From positions 1 through 64,000 of the forward strand of contig JBGQNR010000006.1 in assembly GCA_041501225.1 (NCBI GenBank): DNA of 64,000 nucleotides, given 5' to 3'. The notes beneath the pieces were generated by a model. It made no database searches, was not told where the DNA came from, and worked only from the letters and a program-made list of their open reading frames with translations. Every line of letters starts with the position of its first letter. Position 1 is the stretch's first letter. Below are positions 38,572-47,919 of this stretch, piece by piece. The DNA comes from JAFNAG01 sp041501225. Lineage in GTDB: Bacteria > Acidobacteriota > UBA6911. The position numbers were made by a program, and so were the translations under genes.

Positions 38572-39231
38572 ATGAATGTCATCGTAGTGGGTTGTGGCCG
38601 GGTGGGAGCAGAGGTCGCATACGGCCTTTTCCGCAAGGGCCATAAGGTTACGGTCGTCGATCAGGAAGCCGCCGCCTTTCGCAATCTGCCGCCTGATTTC
38701 CGCGGCCTGACTCTGCGGGGCGATGTTCTTACCCAGGACGTCCTGTTGCGTGCGGGCATCGAGCACGCACAGGCCCTGGCAGCTGTAACGCCGTCGGATT
38801 CGGTCAACACCGTGCTTGGTCATGTGGCGCAGGTCGTGTTCAAGGTGCCGAATGTCGTGGTCCGGAATTTTGACCCCCGGAAACGCGTCCTGCATGAAGC
38901 CTTCAACCTGGATCTTATCAGTCCCAGCAGCATGGGCGCTCAGTGCATTGAAGAACTGCTCGGTGGCGCCAGGCTGCGCAAGGTCTGTCCAGGCGGCGCC
39001 GAGGACGTGGGGCTGTACCAGTTCACCGTTCCCAAAGCCTGGCGCGGCCGGCTGCTGGGTGATCTGCTTACCTCCACGCATGGGACGATGATCTCGGTCA
39101 CTCGAGGCGGCCGTCTGTTTCCTCTCAAACCGGACGGTACTCTGGAGCCGGGGGACGTGCTGCATCTCAGTGCCACGAAAGAGGGAGCCAGGATTCTCGG
39201 CGAGCAGCTGGACAAGTTGCAGGAGGCTTGA
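38572..39231 (+). CDS. RCK/TrkA-type regulatory protein, first of two
   Basis: 219 aa from ATG 38572. The RCK_N Rossmann domain starts MNVIVVGCGRVGAEVAYGLF and continues KGHKVTVVDQEAAAFRNL and LTQDVLLRAGIEHAQALAAV; the RCK_C part is YQFTVPKAWRGRLLGDLLTS to DVLHLSATKEGARIL. Such subunits bind nucleotides (NAD(H), ATP/ADP) or c-di-AMP and gate potassium transporters. It lies 28 bp after the KimA-like gene and 1 bp before a second RCK gene, so these three are one operon. No TrkH/KtrB channel gene is visible. Confidence 0.9.
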   Translation: MNVIVVGCGRVGAEVAYGLFRKGHKVTVVDQEAAAFRNLPPDFRGLTLRGDVLTQDVLLRAGIEHAQALAAVTPSDSVNTVLGHVAQVVFKVPNVVVRNFDPRKRVLHEAFNLDLISPSSMGAQCIEELLGGARLRKVCPGGAEDVGLYQFTVPKAWRGRLLGDLLTSTHGTMISVTRGGRLFPLKPDGTLEPGDVLHLSATKEGARILGEQLDKLQEA

Positions 39232-39232
39232 G

Positions 39233-39943
39233 ATGTTCGTCATCATTGTCGGCGGCGGCCGGACCGGCGCCCAGCTCGCATCGTTCCTCCTCGCGGCCAA
39301 GCACAAAGTTCACCTGATCGACGACCGCGCGGAAGTGCTGGCGCGCATCCACCAGGAACTCCCCACGGAGGTGATCTACGAGGGGGATCCCACCAGCCCG
39401 TACATCCTGGAATTAGCGGGCATCCGCGAGGCCCAGGTTTTAGCTGCGTGCACCACCGTGGACGCCGATAACCTGGTCCTGTGCTACATGGGACGCGATC
39501 GCTACGGCGTGCCGCGCACCATCGCGCGCATCAACAATCCGCGCAACGCCTGGCTCTTCGATAAGAAGTTTCATGTCGATGTCGCCATCAACCAGGCCGA
39601 CATGATGGCGAAGCTGATCGCGGAGGAAATGTCTCTTGGCGACATGATGACGCTGTTAAAGCTGCGCAAAGGGGAAGTCGCGCTGGTGGAGGAAAAGATT
39701 GCCCCGGAGGCTCCTGCTGCAGGGAAAATGGTCCGCGACCTCGCGCTCCCGGCCAACTGCACATTGGCAGCGATAATTCGCAAGGACGAGGTGCTGCCCA
39801 TCCGCGGCGAGACCGTGCTACGGCAGGGGGACGAGGTGATTGCCGTGGTCTCCAGCAAGCAGCAAGCGGCTCTGGCGGAGCTGCTGGGGCGACCGAGCAG
39901 CTCAGCTCCAACGGATCTCCGAAAGCACAATCCCGAGTCCTGA
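39233..39943 (+). CDS. RCK/TrkA-type regulatory protein, second of two
   Basis: 236 aa, start ATG 39233 with AGGAGG 7 nt upstream, 1 bp after the previous stop. RCK_N begins MFVIIVGGGRTGAQLASFLL and has HKVHLIDDRAEVLARIHQEL and AQVLAACTTVDADNLVLCYM; RCK_C includes PAAGKMVRDLALPANCTLAA and RQGDEVIAVVSSKQQAAL. The two RCK genes are paralogues and may form a heteromeric ring, as in some split Trk systems. Their physical partner is most likely the KimA-like protein, which is unusual. Confidence 0.9.
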   Translation: MFVIIVGGGRTGAQLASFLLAAKHKVHLIDDRAEVLARIHQELPTEVIYEGDPTSPYILELAGIREAQVLAACTTVDADNLVLCYMGRDRYGVPRTIARINNPRNAWLFDKKFHVDVAINQADMMAKLIAEEMSLGDMMTLLKLRKGEVALVEEKIAPEAPAAGKMVRDLALPANCTLAAIIRKDEVLPIRGETVLRQGDEVIAVVSSKQQAALAELLGRPSSSAPTDLRKHNPES

Positions 39944-40038
39944 GGAATAACCCGCGGTTCTTCCGATCAAGCCAGCCGGCTCCCTCCGCCAACGGATCTC
40001 AGCTGCAGTCCGACCCCATCCCGGCATGCAGCCGGAGG

Positions 40039-40278
40039 CTATAAAGTCTTGTGGGTGCCGTCGCAGTAAGGTGCATTCTTAGTATGTTTGCACTGGCAGA
40101 GCCAGACTTCCTTCGATTCCGTAGCTTGCCAAACCAGCGGCTGGAACTCCGTGGTCTTGTGGGACCCGTCGCAGAATGGCTGACTGTTGGACAGTCCGCA
40201 CCGGCACCAGGCGTATGTTTTCCCGGCCTCGAGATTCACTGGGGCAGGATGTTTTGCGGCAATCTTCGGTTCTGACAT
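40039..40278 (-). CDS. Double CDGSH iron-sulfur protein
   Basis: 79 aa from ATG 40278 (MSEPKIAAKHPAPVNLEAGK) with GGGAGAT upstream; the longer frame adds unconserved residues. Two CDGSH motifs bind 2Fe-2S clusters through three Cys and one His each: CRCGLSNSQPFCDGSH and CQCKHTKNAPYCDGTH. Small cytosolic redox or iron-handling protein. It lies 81 bp downstream of the rubredoxin-fused oxidoreductase on the same strand; a redox partnership is possible. Confidence 0.93.
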   Translation of the reverse strand: MSEPKIAAKHPAPVNLEAGKTYAWCRCGLSNSQPFCDGSHKTTEFQPLVWQATESKEVWLCQCKHTKNAPYCDGTHKTL

Positions 40279-40359
40279 TTCAATATCTCCCTTTATTTTG
40301 GATATCGCTTTATGGAGTGCGGCGTCATGCCGCCGCGTTCGATAATCCGGCATCCTCCT

Positions 40360-41727
40360 TCATGGGGCGGCTCCGTTTGCCAGGAAACCAAGCTCCGGCA
40401 CTGCTGCAAGCGCAAGTTTTTCCTGCACTGCACGCCGCAGCGGACTGGCCAGGGTCGCGTCGCCGATGAGGTTGCCCCCGATCACGACATCATTCCTGAG
40501 CACGATGCGTACAAGCCGGGCCGAGTCGGCCTGCTCGAGCACCCGATCCGCAGGTTCCTCGGCTTCGAAGCGGCCTATGCTGAATACGGGCCATGCGAGC
40601 ACCTTGAGCTGGGTTGCGGGTGGTGTGCCTTGAAAGACTGCTTCAGCGCCGGCGAGCGCATGTCCTGCCAGCCTGCCCTGCTCCATGGCGACCGTCCATA
40701 AGCCCCAGGAGATGCCGCGGTGTTCGGCGACATCGCCAGCCGCAAGCACGTCCGGATCGTTCGTGCGCAGGCCGTCGTCGACCACAAGAGCGCGATTCAC
40801 TACAAGGCCTGCGGAGCGCGCGAGACCAACGTTCGGCCGCACCCCGGCGGCGATGACGACGAGATCTGCGGGAACCTCCGCGCCATCGGCGAGCAGCACG
40901 GCGCGCACACTTTCATCACCTATGATCTCTGCCGTTTTGACGTGGGCCCGGATCGCGATGCCGAGCTCGCTCAGGTGGGAAGCGAGGCGGTCGGATGCGC
41001 TTCGTGCCAGCTGCCGTGAGAGCAGCCAGCGCCCCTCATCCAGAACGGTAACCTCCAGGCCGCGCCCGGCGAGGCCCCCTGCGGTCTCGAGCCCAAGCAA
41101 TCCCCCGCCTATGCACACGCAACGCGTCCCGCGATGCGCACGTTCCAGGATAGCATCCGCATCGGCGATGGTCCGCAGGACATGGACTCCGAGCAGGCGC
41201 ACGCCGGGGATCGCGGGCACAAAGGCATGCGCTCCCGTTGACAGGAGCAGCCGGTCGTAGAGAATCTCCCGGCCATCGTCCAGGACGACCCGTCGCAGCG
41301 CGCGATCGAGATGTCTGGCCTCGGCGCGAACCAGGCGGATGTGCCGCTCTTCAAACCAGGAGCCCGGCCGGATGATGAGCATATCCTTTTCCACAGTCCC
41401 TGCGAGATAGCGCGTGAGATTGAGGCGATTGTAAGGCAGTACAGCCTCCCTGTGGATTAGGGTGATGACTGCATCCGGATTGGTGTCGCGGGCGGCCTCG
41501 GCCGCGGAGAGGCCCGCTATGCCGCCGCCCAGGATGACCCAGCGGGAACCTGTGGCAGACTCCTGCTTTACTGTAGCTACACGCGGTGTTTCAGGCGCTG
41601 GAGCCGAGGTCTCGCCGGGTTCGGGCACAAAAGCATCGCGGCCTGCACCGCACACCGGACACTCATCGGGTGGGCTGTCACCCTCGTGGATATAGCCGCA
41701 AACTGTGCATCGGAATCGTCGTATCAT
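40360..41727 (-). CDS. Rubredoxin-fused FAD/NAD oxidoreductase
   Basis: 455 aa. Residues 1-40 are a rubredoxin-type domain with the iron ligands in CTVCGYIHEG and CPVCGAG. After a Pro-rich linker comes a pyridine nucleotide-disulfide oxidoreductase fold: WVILGGGIAGLSAAEAARD for FAD, CVCIGGGLLGLETAGGLAGR for NAD(P)H, and VLAAGDVAEHRGI for the second FAD contact. This resembles NADH:rubredoxin reductase and NirB/NasB-like reductases. It probably passes electrons from NAD(P)H through FAD to its own rubredoxin, for oxygen or peroxide defence. Physiological acceptor unknown. Confidence 0.9.
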   Translation of the reverse strand: MIRRFRCTVCGYIHEGDSPPDECPVCGAGRDAFVPEPGETSAPAPETPRVATVKQESATGSRWVILGGGIAGLSAAEAARDTNPDAVITLIHREAVLPYNRLNLTRYLAGTVEKDMLIIRPGSWFEERHIRLVRAEARHLDRALRRVVLDDGREILYDRLLLSTGAHAFVPAIPGVRLLGVHVLRTIADADAILERAHRGTRCVCIGGGLLGLETAGGLAGRGLEVTVLDEGRWLLSRQLARSASDRLASHLSELGIAIRAHVKTAEIIGDESVRAVLLADGAEVPADLVVIAAGVRPNVGLARSAGLVVNRALVVDDGLRTNDPDVLAAGDVAEHRGISWGLWTVAMEQGRLAGHALAGAEAVFQGTPPATQLKVLAWPVFSIGRFEAEEPADRVLEQADSARLVRIVLRNDVVIGGNLIGDATLASPLRRAVQEKLALAAVPELGFLANGAAP

Positions 41728-41904
41728 TACGAACCCTGACTCAATACCATTTCACCTGGAATGCGGAAAGCATACTTGCCAAAACCCTTGTCGGTCAATG
41801 GCTTGCTTGGTGATACCACTTTCTGAATTCCGGCTTTGTCGAATCTGATCCCGGGACTAGAATTTCAGTACGGCGATTGCAGGCTCATCCTGGGAGCGCG
41901 GAAA

Positions 41905-44559
41905 ATGAACGCGGAACAGATACGACTGGATCAGGCGCGCACGCATACGGTTCACTGGAGACGCTGGGGGCCCTATCTGAGCGAGCGCCAATGGGGCACC
42001 GTGCGTGAAGATTACAGCCCAGCCGGGACGGCCTGGGAATACTTCCCGCACGACCACGCGCGCTCGCGCGCTTATCGCTGGGGAGAGGATGGCTTGTTCG
42101 GGATCTCCGACAACCACCAGCGACTCTGTTTTGCACCCGCCCTCTGGAATGGCAAGGATCCCTTTCTGAAAGAGCGCCTGTTTGGATTGACCAACAGCGA
42201 AGGCAACCATGGGGAGGATGTGAAGGAGTATTACTACTACCTCGACAACACTCCGACCCACTCCTACATGAAGGCTCTCTATAAGTACCCCCAGTCGGAG
42301 TTTCCCTACCGCCGCCTGATCGAGGAAAACCGCCAGCGCTCCAGAGCTTTCCCGGAGTTTGAACTCATCGAGACGGGGGTATTCGATGACGACCGCTATT
42401 TTGATGTCATCGTCGAATACGCCAAAGCGGACGCAAACGACCTTCTCATCCGTATTACCGTTTTCAATCGGGGACCCGATCCCGCCCCACTGCACCTCCT
42501 GCCCACGCTCTGGTTCCGTAACACCTGGTCCTGGAATCATGGTGCAACCAAACCGGTCATCCGGCTTGCGTCCTCGGGCTCGAAACTGATCCTGCTCGAA
42601 GCCGCACATTCATCGCTGGGCCGGATGTGGCTGGCTTCTACTGGCGGTCCCGGCACTCTGTTCACCGAAAATGAAACCAATGTAGAGAGGTTGTTTGGCG
42701 TTGCCAATGGCTCGAAGCCGGTGAAGGACGGCATACACGCTTACATAATTCACGGCGATCTCCACGCAGTCAGTCCTGAAGCATCCGGCACGAAAGCTGC
42801 CTTCCACTTTCAGCGCCAGTTGGGTCCGGGAGAGTCATGGGTGATCCCGCTGCGGCTCTGCGACCGCCCCGGTACGCTCGATTCATTAGGTGCGGAATTC
42901 GACTCCATCTTTGATCTGCGGCGCAAGGAAGCTGAGGAGTTTTACGCGACGATGGCTGTCGAGCGTATGAATACGGATGCGCGCAGCATCCAGCGCCAGG
43001 CCTTTGCGGGAATGCTCTGGAACAAGCAGTTTTACCACTACGTGGTTCGCGAGTGGCTCGAGGGCGACCCTGCCGAACCGCCGCCTCCCCCTCAGCGCAG
43101 GAATGTGCGCAATCAGGCGTGGGAACATCTCTACACGGACGATATTCTCTCGATGCCCGACACTTGGGAATACCCGTGGTTTGCGGCCTGGGATCTGGCG
43201 TTCCATTGCATCCCCTTGGGCATGATTGATCCTGACTTTGCCAAGCAACAGCTGGTGCTCCTGACCAGGGAATGGTACATGCATCCCAACGGTCAGCTGC
43301 CCGCCTATGAGTGGTTTCTCGACGACGTGAACCCGCCTGTTCATGCCTGGGCGGCCTGGCGTGTGTACAAGATTGATAAGAAGGTATCCGGAAGGGGAGA
43401 CCGGCTTTTTCTCGAACGCGTCTTCCAGAAACTGCTGCTCAATTTCACCTGGTGGGTAAATCGCAAAGATCAGGAAGATAAAAACATCTTCCAAGGCGGA
43501 TTCCTCGGGCTGGACAACATCGGCGTTTTCGATCGCAGCAAACCCCTGCCGACAGGGGGACATATCGAGCAATCGGATGGCACCAGCTGGATGGCCACGT
43601 ACTGCTTGAATCTGCTTGCGATTGCTCTCGAACTGGCTCAGGACAACCCGAGTTATGAAGATATTGCGAGCAAGTTTTTCGAGCACTTTCTCTATATTTC
43701 CCGTGCCATGAATCATATGGGCAGCGATGGCAGCTCTCTGTGGGACGACCAGGACGGCTTCTTTTATGACAACCTCCGCTTGCCTGACGGTCAACGAATT
43801 CCTCTCAAGGTCCGATCCCTGGTCGGGCTGATTCCGCTCTTCGCCGTCGAAACTTTGGAGCTATCCCATCTCGTCAAGTTCCCGGGATTCGCCAAAAGAC
43901 TCAACTGGTTCATGGAGAACCGGCCGGACCTGGCTCAGAACGTTACCTGTCGGGGTGAGGCAGGAGCTTGCGAAAGGAGAATTCTTTCGATCGTGACGCC
44001 GGATCAGCTCCGCATCATTCTCAGCCGGATGCTGGACGAGAATGAATTCCTGGGACCGTACGGGATTCGCTCGCTGTCGCGCTATCATGAAAAGCATCCC
44101 TACATTTTCAACATTGCCGGCATGGAACACCGTGTCCAATACGAGCCCGCGGAATCGACATCGTGGCTGTTCGGCGGCAATTCGAACTGGCGGGGGCCGG
44201 TGTGGATGCCGCTGAATTTCCTCATGATCGAGTCGCTGCAGAAATTCCACCACTATCTTGGTGACGAGTACAAAGTGGAGTGCCCCACGGGTTCCGGCCA
44301 AATGAAAACACTCTGGGAGATCTCGATGGATCTCTCCCGCCGGCTCACATCGATCTTCTTGCGGAACAGCGAAGGACGGCGTCCGGCCTTCGGCAATTGC
44401 AGGAAATTCCAGGAAGATCCGCTTTGGCGGGACTGCCTGCTGTTCCACGAGTACTTCCATGGGGATAACGGAGCGGGGATTGGAGCCAGCCACCAGACAG
44501 GCTGGACGGGACTCATCGCGAAGCTGCTTCAGCAATGCAGCCGGTACTCGGAGGATTAG
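41905..44559 (+). CDS. GH63-like glucosidase
   Basis: About 884 aa from ATG 41905 (MNAEQIRLDQARTHTVHWRR, GGGAG upstream); a TTG start at 41836 would add residues without conservation. Family text: RQWGTVREDYSPAGTAWEYF, GNHGEDVKEYYYYLDNTPTH, WYMHPNGQLPAYEWFLDDVN, HAWAAWRVYKID, FQGGFLGLDNIGVFDRS, DGTSWMATYCLNLL, NSNWRGPVWMPLNFL and FHGDNGAGIGASHQTGWTGL. These belong to the (alpha/alpha)6-barrel GH63-type enzymes; no signal peptide, so cytoplasmic. Candidate substrates are storage or compatible-solute glucosides such as glucosylglycerate. The gene converges on zwf with a 76-bp gap. Confidence 0.85.
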   Translation: MNAEQIRLDQARTHTVHWRRWGPYLSERQWGTVREDYSPAGTAWEYFPHDHARSRAYRWGEDGLFGISDNHQRLCFAPALWNGKDPFLKERLFGLTNSEGNHGEDVKEYYYYLDNTPTHSYMKALYKYPQSEFPYRRLIEENRQRSRAFPEFELIETGVFDDDRYFDVIVEYAKADANDLLIRITVFNRGPDPAPLHLLPTLWFRNTWSWNHGATKPVIRLASSGSKLILLEAAHSSLGRMWLASTGGPGTLFTENETNVERLFGVANGSKPVKDGIHAYIIHGDLHAVSPEASGTKAAFHFQRQLGPGESWVIPLRLCDRPGTLDSLGAEFDSIFDLRRKEAEEFYATMAVERMNTDARSIQRQAFAGMLWNKQFYHYVVREWLEGDPAEPPPPPQRRNVRNQAWEHLYTDDILSMPDTWEYPWFAAWDLAFHCIPLGMIDPDFAKQQLVLLTREWYMHPNGQLPAYEWFLDDVNPPVHAWAAWRVYKIDKKVSGRGDRLFLERVFQKLLLNFTWWVNRKDQEDKNIFQGGFLGLDNIGVFDRSKPLPTGGHIEQSDGTSWMATYCLNLLAIALELAQDNPSYEDIASKFFEHFLYISRAMNHMGSDGSSLWDDQDGFFYDNLRLPDGQRIPLKVRSLVGLIPLFAVETLELSHLVKFPGFAKRLNWFMENRPDLAQNVTCRGEAGACERRILSIVTPDQLRIILSRMLDENEFLGPYGIRSLSRYHEKHPYIFNIAGMEHRVQYEPAESTSWLFGGNSNWRGPVWMPLNFLMIESLQKFHHYLGDEYKVECPTGSGQMKTLWEISMDLSRRLTSIFLRNSEGRRPAFGNCRKFQEDPLWRDCLLFHEYFHGDNGAGIGASHQTGWTGLIAKLLQQCSRYSED

Positions 44560-44635
44560 CCGCAGTTACCTCTTTGTGCTGCTGGATCCGCAAACACGCG
44601 CAAATCACGAGTAATGCGCTCATTCTCCGGATTCC

Positions 44636-46255
44636 CTAGCCGGAGTTTCTCCAGACCCTCCCTTCCTGACCGAGAAGGTCGTCGGCGGCTGCGGGCCCCC
44701 AGGACCCAGGCCCGTAGGTATGGATCGGGATATCAGGCTGCGAATTCCACGCGCTCAGGATGGGATCCACTACGTGCCAGGCGGCCTCGACTTGATCCGA
44801 ACGGGTAAACAGCGTGGAGTCCCCGCGCATTACATCCAGCAAGAGCCGCTCGTAGGCTTCCGGCAGAGACCGGTTCCACGTCTGGAGGTAGGAAAAGTCC
44901 ATGGCCACGCTTTCAACCACAAACTGCATCGAGGGCCGTTTCGCCGAGAACAGCAAGGATATCCCTTCATCCGGCTGAATGCGGAATATCAGCGTATTCG
45001 GATGGGAGAGCGTCAGATCGCAGAAATCGCCCACACACTCAACCGTCCGGAACAGTTGAAGCGGCGGTTGCTTGAATTGAATGACGATCTCCGTCACGCG
45101 TTTCCTCAGTCTCTTGCCCGTGCGCAGATACACAGGCACGCCGGCCCAGCGCCAGTTTTCCATGCCGAGCCGCAGAGCACAGTAGGATTCGGTTCTGGAA
45201 TCGCGTGCCACTCGATCCTCATCCACGTAGGCAGGAACGGACTGGCCGTTCTCTGTGCCCGCGAGGTATTGGGCGCGGATTGTTTTCGACCGCATCTCGT
45301 GCGGTGCCGGCGGCAGGAGCGACTGGAGGAGCTGGACCTTCGCGCTGCGCATCGCATCGGCAGTCAGATTGCTCGGGGGTTCCATGGCAACCAGGCAGAG
45401 CAACTGAAGCAGGTGATTCTGGACCATGTCGCGCAGAGCTCCGGCTGAATCATAATAGGCGCCGCGCCCGCTCTCCATGCCCACCGCTTCGCTGGCGGTG
45501 ATCTGGATGTGATCCACATGGTGCCGGTTGAACACCGGTTCGAAGATCGAATTGGCCAGGCGGAAACCCAGGATGTTTTGTACGGTTTCCTTCCCAAGAT
45601 AATGATCGATGCGGTAGACCTGCGTTTCGTCCAGATGAGTGAGAATGTCCCGGTTCAATTGGCGCGCGCTATCGAGATCCCGGCCAAAAGGCTTCTCGAT
45701 GACCACTCTGGACCAGGGCTCGCAGTGCGGAGCGCTGATCAATCCCGACCTGCTGAGGTTTTCTATCGTCGGCAGGAAATGCTCGGGCGTGATCGCCAGG
45801 TAGAAAACGTGGTTGGACGGGAATCTGTCCTCATCCTGGAATCGAACTTTGAGCGCCCGGTAGTCTTCCGGATTATCCAGATCGCCCCTGTGATAATAGA
45901 GCCGGCAGGTGAATTCGTCGAGTTGCGCTTCGTCGACCGGAAGCCGGCTGAAGGCTTTAAGCGACTCACGCATACGATCGCGAAAACTCTGGTCGTTGTA
46001 GTCCCTCCTCGCGTATCCGACAATTGCGAAGCGCTGACGGAGCAATCCCTGGGCATAAAGGGCGTACAATGCCGGGACGAGCTTCCGGAGCGTGAGGTCT
46101 CCTGACGCGCCGAAAATGGTAATGGTTACCGGTTCCTCACTGTAAACAAGGGGCAGAGACTGGCGCCCGGAATCCGCGGTCACAGGGGTTATGCTTCCGG
46201 CAAGTGTCGTTTGACTTCTCGTCATAGTTCCGTTCCATGCTTTTGAATTGCTCAT
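44636..46255 (-). CDS. zwf: Glucose-6-phosphate 1-dehydrogenase
   Basis: 539 aa; first enzyme of the oxidative pentose phosphate and Entner-Doudoroff routes, making NADPH. NADP-binding motif GASGDLTLRKLVPALYALYA; substrate motif RIDHYLGKETVQNILGFR with the catalytic His; VVIEKPFGRDLDSAR and HVDHIQITASEAVGMESGRG are typical. The start overlaps the PhoH stop by ATGA, indicating translational coupling. An internal ATG (MTRSQTTL) is also possible. Around 20 extra N-terminal residues compared with the usual length are low in homology. Confidence 0.96.
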   Translation of the reverse strand: MSNSKAWNGTMTRSQTTLAGSITPVTADSGRQSLPLVYSEEPVTITIFGASGDLTLRKLVPALYALYAQGLLRQRFAIVGYARRDYNDQSFRDRMRESLKAFSRLPVDEAQLDEFTCRLYYHRGDLDNPEDYRALKVRFQDEDRFPSNHVFYLAITPEHFLPTIENLSRSGLISAPHCEPWSRVVIEKPFGRDLDSARQLNRDILTHLDETQVYRIDHYLGKETVQNILGFRLANSIFEPVFNRHHVDHIQITASEAVGMESGRGAYYDSAGALRDMVQNHLLQLLCLVAMEPPSNLTADAMRSAKVQLLQSLLPPAPHEMRSKTIRAQYLAGTENGQSVPAYVDEDRVARDSRTESYCALRLGMENWRWAGVPVYLRTGKRLRKRVTEIVIQFKQPPLQLFRTVECVGDFCDLTLSHPNTLIFRIQPDEGISLLFSAKRPSMQFVVESVAMDFSYLQTWNRSLPEAYERLLLDVMRGDSTLFTRSDQVEAAWHVVDPILSAWNSQPDIPIHTYGPGSWGPAAADDLLGQEGRVWRNSG

Positions 46256-47595
46256 AGCAGGTTGCTGGCGAGATCGGCAAGTTCGGATCGTTCCCCCTTT
46301 TCGAGATTGATGTGTGCGTAGAGCCGCTGGCCCTTGAAATGCTCGATGAGGTAGGAAAGCCCGTTTGATTGTGAGTCCAGGTAGGGATGGTCGATCTGGA
46401 AAATGTCCCCGGTGAAGACGATCTTGACTCCTTCGCCCGCGCGCGTGATGATCGTCTTAATTTCGTGGGGCGTCAGGTTTTGCGCCTCGTCGACGATGAA
46501 GATAATCCTCTGGAGACTCCGACCCCGGATATAGCTTAAAGGTTCGATGACAAGTTTCCCATCCTGGATCATCTGGTCGATCTGCTGGTATTGCTTGTCT
46601 TCTTCAGGAAACTGGCTCTGAATGACCTTGAGATTGTCCCAAAGGGGGCGCATGTACGGCGCCAGCTTGCTGTCGATGTCTCCCGGCAGGTATCCCATGT
46701 CTTTGTTGCTCAGCGGCACGATCGGCCGGGCGAGGAAAATCTGGCGATAATGCTTTTTGACATGAATAGCACTGGCGAGCGCAAGGAGCGTTTTGCCCGT
46801 CCCCGCTTTGCCCGTCAAGGTCACCAGGGGAATGCTTGTGCGCGTGAGGGCGTCGATGGCGAAAGTCTGTTCAGCATTCCGCGGCTTGATTCCGTAGGCT
46901 GCCAGCTTTTCGACCTTGCGCAGGAAGGAACACTCCTGGTCGATGACGGCGAGCGCAGATTGGCTGCTGTTTTTGAGTATGAGGTACTTGCTTGGAATCA
47001 GATCGCTGCCGCAGGCGGAGCGGAACCTGTCGGCGGCGACTTCGTAGGGAGATTGGTAGAGATCGCCGATCAGCGAACCGGAGACGTTCTCGACGATTTC
47101 CTTGCCGCTGTACAAGGCTTCAATGCTGTGGACGCGGTCGGTGCTGTAGTCCTCGGCCGGGATGGAGATGGCCTTGGCTTTCATCCGCAGATTTACATCC
47201 TTGGTCACAAGGATCACGGAGTTCTTGCGTCTTGTCTTTTTCTGCAGCTCCAATGCGACGCTCAGGACCCGGTGATCCGGCGTGTCTTCCCGGAAGGCGT
47301 CCTGGATTTCCGGGCTCAATCCCTTGGTAATGGCGATCCGTACCTTGCCCTTCCCCTTGCCGAGCGAAATGCCTCCATTGAACAAGGCGTTGCCGGTGAT
47401 TGAATCAAGAGTCCGGGCAAATTCGCGGGCATTGAAATTGATCACCTGGCTGCCGCGCTTGAAATGATCGATCTCTTCGATCACGACCAGCGGGATGACG
47501 ATATCGTTTTCCTGGAATTGATGGATGCAGGTTGCATCATGGAGAATGACATTGGTGTCGAGAATGAAAGTTTTCGCTTTACTTTCGCCTTTCAT
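46252..47595 (-). CDS. PIN-PhoH ATPase (YlaK/PhoH2-type)
   Basis: 447 aa. N-terminal PIN domain (KTFILDTNVILHDATCIHQF, VVIEEIDHFKRG) and C-terminal PhoH-like ATPase with Walker A LTGKAGTGKTLLALASA, IFLARPIVPLSNKDMGYLPG and Walker B IIFIVDEAQNLTPHEIKTI. PhoH2-type proteins act as ribonuclease/RNA helicases. The start follows GGGAGG. It is co-transcribed with zwf by 4-base overlap, an association without obvious biochemical reason. Confidence 0.94.
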   Translation of the reverse strand: MKGESKAKTFILDTNVILHDATCIHQFQENDIVIPLVVIEEIDHFKRGSQVINFNAREFARTLDSITGNALFNGGISLGKGKGKVRIAITKGLSPEIQDAFREDTPDHRVLSVALELQKKTRRKNSVILVTKDVNLRMKAKAISIPAEDYSTDRVHSIEALYSGKEIVENVSGSLIGDLYQSPYEVAADRFRSACGSDLIPSKYLILKNSSQSALAVIDQECSFLRKVEKLAAYGIKPRNAEQTFAIDALTRTSIPLVTLTGKAGTGKTLLALASAIHVKKHYRQIFLARPIVPLSNKDMGYLPGDIDSKLAPYMRPLWDNLKVIQSQFPEEDKQYQQIDQMIQDGKLVIEPLSYIRGRSLQRIIFIVDEAQNLTPHEIKTIITRAGEGVKIVFTGDIFQIDHPYLDSQSNGLSYLIEHFKGQRLYAHINLEKGERSELADLASNLL

Positions 47596-47919
47596 GGACC
47601 TCCCAGTCAGTCAGGATTGGAGACGTCAGCCGAAGTGGTGCCGGGATGCAGGGCAAGTAGCAGGCGCAAAATGCAGATAACAAATTCACCAACAATTCTG
47701 CTTCCTTTAAGATACTCCTAGTTTGGCATCATCGATGGCCTCAGATCCAGAGAAATCTCGCCATCGTGGACGCCCAGCTATAGTATTAAATTATCACATT
47801 AAAGAGAAATCAGGGACTTCTTTACAACTCCGAACCCAGAGGTGCTGGCGTGCACGTATTTATTGACGCCGGCTCATGTATACCGGCATCCCCAAAGCTA
47901 AAACCGTTAGGTGCAAAAC
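47596..47919. other. Divergent intergenic region, no gene seen
   Basis: Spacer of 324 bp between phoH (-) and the truncated DinB-like gene (+). An AT-rich tract at about 47770-47810 (TATAGTATTAAATTATCACA) may hold promoter elements for either side. I see no repeat, RNA gene or reading frame of substance. Confidence 0.5.
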
